Below the pieces are notes generated by a model. That model ran no database searches and was not told the origin of the DNA. It saw nothing but the letters and a program-made list of their open reading frames with translations. Source: Streptomyces sp. PCS3-D2 (GTDB taxonomy: Bacteria; Actinomycetota; Actinomycetes; Streptomycetales; Streptomycetaceae). From it: a stretch of DNA of 64,000 nt. Positions 58,501-64,000 of the stretch are shown here, piece after piece; position 1 is the stretch's first letter; every line of letters starts with the position of its first letter. The DNA is taken from assembly GCF_000612545.2 (NCBI RefSeq), contig NZ_CP097800.1, forward strand, positions 3,883,001 through 3,947,000, in the 5' to 3' direction. A program made the position numbers and the translations under genes.

Positions 58501-58809
58501 TTGTCCACAGGAATGGTGACCGTCCGAAGTTTATCCACAGGCTGTGCGCCGTCGCTGTGGACACAGGAATAGATCATTCCTGACCGGTGGATGGCTGAGG
58601 GGAATCAGGGCTCAAACCGCCCTCACGCACTCATTCGGGTGGGAATGGCTCGCTCCAAAGTGTTCATCGGCGATACGGGGGTGACACCGTTCACCTGTCG
58701 CTTCCCGGCGCGAAACCTGGGCTGCCTGACCGATTTGTCGACCTTGCCGTACCGCTCTGTCGACTTATCCCCAGTCTCGGCCGCAACCTGTGGATAACTC
58801 TGTGGATAG
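58501..58809. other. DnaA-box cluster between serS and pheA
   Basis: Six boxes or near-boxes: TTGTCCACA (58501), TTATCCACA (58531), and TGTGGACAC on the minus strand (58556). Then come TTATCCCCA (58765), TGTGGATAA on the minus strand (58789-58797) and TGTGGATAG (58801-58809). Two subgroups are separated by 200 bp with nothing else recognised. The rest of the 522-bp gap (58296-58500) holds no gene, and no tRNA or T-box could be made out. Confidence 0.75.
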
Positions 58810-58817
58810 AGGGGGCG

Positions 58818-59753
58818 CTAGGCCCGACCGTCGAGGCAGCGTGCCAGCCAGTCGGACGCAGCCGTGAAATCGCCATCGGAGGTTCCGGCCCGCGGGGACC
58901 GCACGTCACTCTGAGCGACACCGGCGCGGGGGTAGGAGCCGAGGAAGCGGACCTGAGGACAGGTCCGCTTGAGGCCCATAAGCGCCTCGCTGACCCGCCG
59001 GTCCGAGATATGGCCCTCCGCGTCGACGGCGAAGCAGTAGTTGCCGATGCCCTGTCCGGTCGGACGGGACTGGATGAGCATCAGGTTCACCCCGCGGACC
59101 GCGAACTCCTGAAGGAGCTCCAGCAGCGCACCAGGGTGGTCGTCGCCGAGCCACAGGACGACGGACGTCTTGTCGGCACCCGTCGGTGCGGCCGGCCGCG
59201 CGGGACGTCCCACCAGCACGAACCGGGTCTCGGCGTTCTCCGCGTCGTGGATCTCGGTGACCAGCGGCACGAGGCCGTAGGTGGCGGCGGCGAACTCGCC
59301 GGCGAAGGCGGCGTCGAAGCGTCCCTCCTGGACCAGCCGGGCGCCATCGGCGTTCGAGGCCGCCGACTCCCATACCGCGTCGGGCAGGTTCGCCCGCAGC
59401 CAGTTCCGCACCTGGGGCTGGGCGACCGGGTGCCCGGTGACCGTCTTCACGTCCGACAGGGCGGTCCCCGGCCGTACCAGCAGGGCGAACGCGATGGGCA
59501 GCAGCACCTCGCGGTAGATCATCAACGGCTCGCCCGAGGCCAGTTCGTCGAGGGTGGCCGTGACTCCTCCCTCCACCGAGTTCTCGATCGGTACGAGGGC
59601 GGCGGCCGCCTCGCCGTTGCGCACGGCGTCCAGGGCGGCCGGGACCGACACCATCGGGACGAGCTCCCGGGTCGCGGCTTCCGGCAGGGTGCGCAGGGCG
59701 GCCTCGGTGAAGGTGCCCTCGGGACCGAGATACGTGAAGCGGGTGGCTGACAT
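58818..59753 (-). CDS. pheA: prephenate dehydratase
   Basis: A 311-residue monofunctional prephenate dehydratase that makes phenylpyruvate on the way to phenylalanine. The two periplasmic-binding-like catalytic lobes begin TYLGPEGTFTEAALR and include VPIENSVEGGV (near 55) and the TRF motif (AETRFVLV, near 172), which has the catalytic Thr. An ACT regulatory domain follows (GALLELLQEFAVRGVNLMLIQSR, near 205), expected to bind Phe for feedback inhibition. There is no chorismate mutase domain, as usual in actinobacteria. It ends next to the DnaA-box cluster. Confidence 0.95.
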   Translation of the reverse strand: MSATRFTYLGPEGTFTEAALRTLPEAATRELVPMVSVPAALDAVRNGEAAAALVPIENSVEGGVTATLDELASGEPLMIYREVLLPIAFALLVRPGTALSDVKTVTGHPVAQPQVRNWLRANLPDAVWESAASNADGARLVQEGRFDAAFAGEFAAATYGLVPLVTEIHDAENAETRFVLVGRPARPAAPTGADKTSVVLWLGDDHPGALLELLQEFAVRGVNLMLIQSRPTGQGIGNYCFAVDAEGHISDRRVSEALMGLKRTCPQVRFLGSYPRAGVAQSDVRSPRAGTSDGDFTAASDWLARCLDGRA

Positions 59754-59795
59754 GCGATCAGCCTAATGCCGGGGTCCCGGCCACCGCGGCGCTGT

Positions 59796-61073
59796 TCATC
59801 CTTCGAGCAGTCGCTGCCCCACGTACTCGCCGCTGCGCGGGCCGGGCGGAACCGCGTACAGGCCGCTGGACTCGTGTCGGATGAACGCCGACAGCGCGTC
59901 GCCGCGGTCGAGCTTGCGCTGTACGGGCACGAAGCCGCGCAGCGGGTCGGCCTGCCAGCAAATGAACAGGAGCCCGGCGTCCGGAGCTCCGTCGGGGCCG
60001 ATTCCGTCGTGAAACGAGAAGGGGCGCCGCAGCATGGCGGCCCCGCCGTTCTGCTCGGGGGCCGAGATACGGGCGTGCGCGTTCGACGGGATGACGGGCC
60101 TGCCGTCGGGGCCGATCTTGTCGAGCTCCATCTCGGTGGTCTCGCCGCCACCCGTCAGCGGTGCGCCAGTGGCCTTGGTGCGGCCGATGACCTGCTCCTG
60201 CTGGTCGAGGGACTGTTTGTCCCAGTCGTCGAGGAGCATGCGGATGCGCCGCACGACGGCGTACGAGCCTCCGCCCATCCAGGCGTGCTCCGCGGGCCCG
60301 GGGCCCACGGCGGGAACGAAGATCCGTTTGTCGAAGTCGGGCTCGGAGGGCTTCGGGTTGCCGGTGCCGTCGACCTGCCCCATGAGGTTGCGGGCGGTCA
60401 TCGGGGTGTCGGTCGCGCCGGGGGACCGGTTGAAGCCGTTCATCTGCCAACGGACGCGGGCGGCTTCCCCGGCGTCTTTCTGGAGTGCGCGCAGGGCGTG
60501 GAAGGCGACGAGTCCGTCGTTCGCGCCGATCTGGACCCACAGGTCGCCGTTGCTGCGCTGCGCGTCGAGCCGGTCGGAGGAGAAGTCGGGCAGCGGGTCG
60601 AGGGCGGCGGGGCGGCGGGAGCCGAGGCCCGTGCGGTCGAAGAAGGAGTGTCCGAAGCCGAAGGTGACCGTGAGGGAGGACGGCCCGGCGTCGAGGGCGA
60701 TACCGCTGTCGGCGGTCGGTGCGGTCTCGCCGGCCATGAGCCGCCGTGCGGTGTCGGACCAGCGACGCAGCAGCGCCGCGGCCTCGGCGCGGCCCGCTCC
60801 GGGGGCCAGGTCGAAGGCGACCACGTGTCCCTTGGCCTGTAGGGGCGTGGTGATGCCGGCCTGGTGGTCCCCGTGGAACGCCACCCGGGTGGCTCCCAAG
60901 GAGGACAAGGTCCCAGCCGCTCCGGTCGCCGAGCCACTGCCGGAATCGGCGAGCGAGGCGTGTGCGAGGGCGCCGCTCGCGCCGCCGAGGGCCAGGCCGG
61001 CCGCGCCTGCCGCGCCGACGGTGCCCAGCAGCCGGCGCCGGGAGATCTCGATGTCAGGGTTGCTCTCGGTCAC
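59796..61073 (-). CDS. dtpA: DyP-type heme peroxidase, Tat-exported (DtpA)
   Basis: A 425-residue dye-decolorising peroxidase. The twin-arginine signal SRRRLLGTVGAAGAAGLALG (residues 10-29) exports the folded enzyme. The family GxxDG motif is present as GQVDGTGN (near 235), with a catalytic Asp and distal Arg expected further on. In S. lividans the syntenic DtpA supports copper-dependent maturation of the GlxA radical oxidase and aerial growth. It lies 5 bp downstream of the CopCD gene in the sco / ecuC / copCD / dtpA operon, which fits that role. Confidence 0.92.
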   Translation of the reverse strand: MTESNPDIEISRRRLLGTVGAAGAAGLALGGASGALAHASLADSGSGSATGAAGTLSSLGATRVAFHGDHQAGITTPLQAKGHVVAFDLAPGAGRAEAAALLRRWSDTARRLMAGETAPTADSGIALDAGPSSLTVTFGFGHSFFDRTGLGSRRPAALDPLPDFSSDRLDAQRSNGDLWVQIGANDGLVAFHALRALQKDAGEAARVRWQMNGFNRSPGATDTPMTARNLMGQVDGTGNPKPSEPDFDKRIFVPAVGPGPAEHAWMGGGSYAVVRRIRMLLDDWDKQSLDQQEQVIGRTKATGAPLTGGGETTEMELDKIGPDGRPVIPSNAHARISAPEQNGGAAMLRRPFSFHDGIGPDGAPDAGLLFICWQADPLRGFVPVQRKLDRGDALSAFIRHESSGLYAVPPGPRSGEYVGQRLLEG

Positions 61074-61078
61074 GCTGG

Positions 61079-63031
61079 TCAGCCGATCTTCACGGTCTTC
61101 TGGACGGTGGTCTGGTCAATGTCGGACGTGCGGACGGTCACATCGATGCGCCATTCGCCGGCAAGCGGCAGTTGGACACCGGATGCGGTCCAGTGTCCGG
61201 GGGCGGCCTGCTCGGGGAGGACCGGCAGCGGGCCGATGTCCTGGGACGGGAGGGTGAAGGCGACCTTGATCTCGGGGAGGTCGAAGGGCTGCCCCTCGCC
61301 GGTGTCCGCCCAGAGGTGGAGGGTATTGGCGCCGACCCGGCCCGGGTCGAGCTCCAACCGGACGGAGCCCTTGCCCGTCGGACCGCCGGTGTCGAACGGC
61401 AGGGTGATCTTTACGGCGCGGTCGGGGACCGCGGTGGAAGCGTTGCTGCGGGACGCCTCCTGCTCCACGGTGCGTCCGGGTTCGGTGCTCGTGAGGATCG
61501 TGGTCACGACGAGCAGGACCACGGCGATCGCCGCTTCGGCGAGCACGGAGCGGCGCAGGCCCGCCCGGTCCGGGTCGGCGTCACGTACCCGCTTCTCGCG
61601 TGCGCTCTCCAGAGCGGCGCGCTGCCGGGCGAGCTGTGCGGCCCGCTCCGGGTCCGCCGGGACGGTGGTGGTGGGCTCTGTTTCACGTGAAACATCATCG
61701 GGTTCGGCTACCCGCGCGCCCACCTTCGCGTCGGCCTCCTCGAACGCGGCAGGAGCCTCGGCCAGCCGGGCGGTCCACTTCCGTGACAGGTAGGAGACGG
61801 CGAGGAGAACGACGACCAGGGCGACCTTGAGGAGCAGCAGTCGCCCGTACTCGGTGCCGGTCAGGGCGGACCAGCTGCCGGTCTGCCGCCAGGCCTGGTA
61901 GATGCCGGTAACGGCCAGGACCACCACGCTGACGAAGGCGAGCCGGGAGAATCGCCGGACCGCCGAGCGCTCGATCCCGGGCACCTTGTACAGGGCGACG
62001 AGCAGGGCGGAGAGGCCGCCCAGCCAGGTGGCCACGGCCATCAGGTGGAGGATGTCGACGGGCATGGCGAGGCCGGGCTGGATGCCGGTGGACGCGTGCT
62101 CGGAGAGGGCCCAGGTGGCTGCAATGCCACCGGAGACCACGGCCCCGCCGATGGTCAGGCCGAAGGTCAGGTCGTTGGTGTCCCTGGTCTCCTCCTCGGT
62201 CCCGGTGTCCTGCAGACGGCGCGCGAACACGCCGAAGAGGACCGCGACGAACAGGGCTGCCGCGCCCAGCAGCAGCAGCCGGGAGACCAGCGAGGCGCCT
62301 GTCTTGGTCTCCAGGACCGCCCTGAGCCCGTCCAGGTCGAAGGCGTCGGTGAACCGGCCGGAGCCCGTGTAAGGGGTCCGGAGCACCAGCATCGTCAGGG
62401 TGGCTGCGGTCAGGGTGACCCAGGCCCGCACGACGAGCTTCTGGAGCGGCCGTTCGGCGGCGCCCCTGCGCCAGCACAGCAGGATGAAGGCGGCGCCGCC
62501 CACCAGGGCGGTGAAGCCGGCGTAGGCGGCATAGCGGGCGATGCCGTAGGCGATCCCGACGGGCCCGCCGCCTGCTGCCGTGGCGGGGAGGGAGACCTCC
62601 GTGGCCGAGGGCGCGCCAATGGAGAAGGTGAACGCGCCGGAGACCGGGTGGCTGTCCGCCGAGACGGCCTGCCAGGCGACGGTGTAGGTGCCGTCGGGCA
62701 GACCGGAGTGCAGGGCGGTGCCGTAGCGGATGCTGTTCCCGCTGCACATGTCGCGCAGTTCACCGGTGTCCACCCGTCGGCCCTGGGGGTCGAGGACACG
62801 AATCGAGTCGTCGCCCATGGCGACCTGCTCCGAGAAGGAGAGCGTGACCTGGGCGGGGGCCGTGGCGACCACCGCCCCGTCCGTGGGGTCGCTCGCGGTG
62901 AGTGCGGCGTGCGCCGTGGCCGGTGCGGCCGCGGTGAACAGGGTCGCCAGCAAGGCTGCGAGGACCAGCGCGAGCCGTGGCAGGAGTGCCGTGGCACGGG
63001 CGCGGGCCGCGGAGGGGGCGGTGACCGTCAT
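61079..63031 (-). CDS. CopC-CopD fusion, copper import/trafficking membrane protein
   Basis: A 650-residue protein. A signal peptide (LALVLAALLATLFTAAAPATA) is followed by a CopC domain. There His in AHAALTASDP (mature N-terminus) and DSHPVSG can ligate Cu(II). Eight or so CopD membrane spans follow. A soluble linker and a further span precede a C-terminal beta-rich domain that resembles the YtkA/copper-binding extracellular type. It sits 21 bp after the PCu(A)C gene. The linker contains VSRETE, encoded by a parS site (61680-61693), an insertion not expected in CopD. Confidence 0.9.
   Translation of the reverse strand: MTVTAPSAARARATALLPRLALVLAALLATLFTAAAPATAHAALTASDPTDGAVVATAPAQVTLSFSEQVAMGDDSIRVLDPQGRRVDTGELRDMCSGNSIRYGTALHSGLPDGTYTVAWQAVSADSHPVSGAFTFSIGAPSATEVSLPATAAGGGPVGIAYGIARYAAYAGFTALVGGAAFILLCWRRGAAERPLQKLVVRAWVTLTAATLTMLVLRTPYTGSGRFTDAFDLDGLRAVLETKTGASLVSRLLLLGAAALFVAVLFGVFARRLQDTGTEEETRDTNDLTFGLTIGGAVVSGGIAATWALSEHASTGIQPGLAMPVDILHLMAVATWLGGLSALLVALYKVPGIERSAVRRFSRLAFVSVVVLAVTGIYQAWRQTGSWSALTGTEYGRLLLLKVALVVVLLAVSYLSRKWTARLAEAPAAFEEADAKVGARVAEPDDVSRETEPTTTVPADPERAAQLARQRAALESAREKRVRDADPDRAGLRRSVLAEAAIAVVLLVVTTILTSTEPGRTVEQEASRSNASTAVPDRAVKITLPFDTGGPTGKGSVRLELDPGRVGANTLHLWADTGEGQPFDLPEIKVAFTLPSQDIGPLPVLPEQAAPGHWTASGVQLPLAGEWRIDVTVRTSDIDQTTVQKTVKIG
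61680..61693. other. parS site (ParB binding) inside the copCD coding sequence
   Basis: Perfect GTTTCACGTGAAAC. On the coding strand it is read as GTT TCA CGT GAA AC, giving Val-Ser-Arg-Glu-Thr in the cytoplasmic linker of the CopC-CopD protein. Confidence 0.95.
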
Positions 63032-63052
63032 GGCGTGTCAGTCCTCGGTCCG

Positions 63053-63532
63053 TCAGTGGCCGTGGTCGGCCGTGGAGGTCGGAGCCTGCGCGTTGTACGT
63101 GCGTTCCTTCACATCCAGCTCGACCTTGACGGAGCCGGCCTTCTCGAAGCGGAGCTCGACGGCGACCTTGTCGCCGACCTTGGGAGTGCTCTTGAGCCCC
63201 ATGAACATGATGTGGTTGCCGCCGCGCTCCAGCCTCAGCTCGCCGTCCGCCGGCACGTCCATGGACTGGACCTGCTGCATCTTCTGGTCCTTGGTCTCGT
63301 GGATCTGGAGATCGTCGGAGAGGGGGGAAGTGGCGCTGATGAGCTTGTCGGGGTTCTCGCTCGGGTTGTCGATGACCATGAAGGCACCGGCCATCTTGTC
63401 GTTCACGGGCTGCGGCATGAAGGCGCCCTTGACGACCATCTTCGGTTCGGATTCTCCGGAGCAGCCGGATATGGCGAGCATCGCCGTCAGGGAGAGGGCG
63501 GCGGCGAGGGTACGGACGGTGCGGGTGTTCAC
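63053..63532 (-). CDS. PCu(A)C-type periplasmic copper chaperone
   Basis: A 159-residue lipoprotein-type protein with signal LAAALSLTAMLAISGC (lipobox AISGC, Cys about residue 23) and a PCu(A)C domain. The Cu(I) motif H(M)x10Mx21HxM is present through QIHETKDQKM near residue 88, M near 98 and NHIMFM near 117. It carries Cu(I) to oxidase or other copper centres. The GTG at 63532 overlaps the Sco gene's stop (GTGA). In S. lividans the homologue ECuC works with Sco in the same order. Confidence 0.92.
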   Translation of the reverse strand: MNTRTVRTLAAALSLTAMLAISGCSGESEPKMVVKGAFMPQPVNDKMAGAFMVIDNPSENPDKLISATSPLSDDLQIHETKDQKMQQVQSMDVPADGELRLERGGNHIMFMGLKSTPKVGDKVAVELRFEKAGSVKVELDVKERTYNAQAPTSTADHGH

Positions 63533-64000
63533 GGGTTCTCCCCCTTGGCGAGCTTCGGCAGGTCCTTGGCGTAGTCCTCGACGGTCGTGCCCTCGCCGTA
63601 GAGGACGTAGCCCTCGTCGGTCTTGGGCGAGAACGCGATGACCTGCGCGCCGTGCATGGAGACGACGCTGCCGTCGGCCTCCTTCTTGGCCGGATCGATG
63701 CCGATGCCGAGGGTCCGTGCGGCCGCCTGGATGGTCGCGAAGTCCCCGGTGAGCCCGATGAAGGACGGATCCTGCGCCTTGAGCCACGCACCGAGGGATT
63801 CAGGGGTGTCCCGTTCGGGGTCAGTGGTGACGAAGACGACCCGGAGGTTGTCCTGGTCCTCCTTCGCGAGGTTCTTCTTGGCGACAGCGATGTTGCTCAT
63901 CGTCAGCGGGCACACGTCGGGGCAGCTGGTGTAGCCGAAGTAGATGAGCGTCGGCTTGCCCTGGGTCTGCTCGCGGAGGTTCCACGGCTTGCCGGTGGTG
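63529..64000 (-). CDS. Sco1/SenC-family copper chaperone, N-terminus beyond window
   Basis: The visible 157 codons lack the start, which lies to the right of the window edge. The thioredoxin-like domain shows FGYTSCPDVCPLTM, whose CxxxC binds copper, and a later HGAQV with the third ligand His. Sco delivers copper to CuA of cytochrome c oxidase and, in Streptomyces, supports development. It is the first visible gene of the copper operon. The true start and the signal peptide cannot be seen. Confidence 0.9.
   Translation of the reverse strand, partial: TTGKPWNLREQTQGKPTLIYFGYTSCPDVCPLTMSNIAVAKKNLAKEDQDNLRVVFVTTDPERDTPESLGAWLKAQDPSFIGLTGDFATIQAAARTLGIGIDPAKKEADGSVVSMHGAQVIAFSPKTDEGYVLYGEGTTVEDYAKDLPKLAKGENP

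Overview
The window is a high-GC actinobacterial chromosome segment that I read as the core, oriC-proximal part of a Streptomyces chromosome. The reasons are the sporulation regulator pair ssgR/ssgA, the FemX-type lipid II glycyltransferase, nine perfect copies of the ParB site GTTTCACGTGAAAC, three clusters of the Streptomyces-type DnaA box (TTGTCCACA), and a gene order (femX, rpsF-ssb-rpsR-rplI, dnaB, ssgR-ssgA, thiC, cydABCD, serS, pheA, dtpA copper cluster) that matches, from memory, S. coelicolor about SCO3903 to SCO3966. No phage, transposase, CRISPR array, rRNA or tRNA gene was seen.

Layout. 1-2.0 kb: a truncated alanine-racemase-like gene, femX and a small membrane protein, all on minus. 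2.2-3.9 kb: the rpsF-ssb-rpsR-rplI operon, ended by a 36-bp palindromic terminator and two parS sites. 4.1-12.4 kb: a MATE exporter, a DnaA-box-rich leader and dnaB, a serine hydrolase, two GNAT acetyltransferases, a HAD phosphatase and a flavohemoprotein. 12.4-20 kb: Nudix, LysR, a PLP enzyme coupled to a low-Mr tyrosine phosphatase, small membrane and cupin proteins, ssgR-ssgA, and a YibE/F protein. 20-26 kb: a TPP riboswitch and thiC, a lipoprotein gene sandwiched between thiC and a second, orphan thiC 3' end, a glycosyltransferase, a secreted collagen-like protein and a membrane protein. 26-31 kb: a PPP-family phosphatase, a LacI regulator, a HisC-like aminotransferase and a cyclophilin-fold protein. 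30.8-38.9 kb: a perfect Rex operator, cydA, cydB, fused cydCD and a two-GAF histidine kinase. 39-46.6 kb: a Cof-type HAD, a luciferase-like oxidoreductase, a 1034-residue TPR-like protein translationally coupled to an Hsp90 paralogue, and kptA. 46.7-51.5 kb: an aquaporin-family channel, a MerR regulator, an EphD-like hydrolase/SDR fusion and an M24 peptidase. 51.7-55.2 kb: two ABC ATPase/permease pairs in one operon. 55.3-59.8 kb: a rhomboid-like protein, a second Cof-type HAD coupled to serS, a DnaA-box cluster and pheA. 59.8-64 kb: the Sco / PCu(A)C / CopCD / DyP-peroxidase copper-trafficking cluster, truncated at the window edge.

How it works together. Much of the segment is housekeeping: replication (dnaB, ssb), translation (rpsF, rpsR, rplI, serS), cofactor and amino-acid synthesis (thiC, pheA, hisC-like), respiration under redox control (Rex-cydABCD) and development (ssgA, copper cluster). 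A layer of chromosome-organising sequence runs through it. ParB sites and DnaA boxes sit in intergenic gaps, and three parS copies lie inside or across coding sequence. One of these supplies the probable start codon of cydCD, and one supplies the stop codon of the rhomboid-like gene. The most unusual items are the thiC 3'-end replacement with its lipoprotein cargo, the Hsp90-paralogue/TPR pair next to kptA, and the parS sites used as coding sequence.
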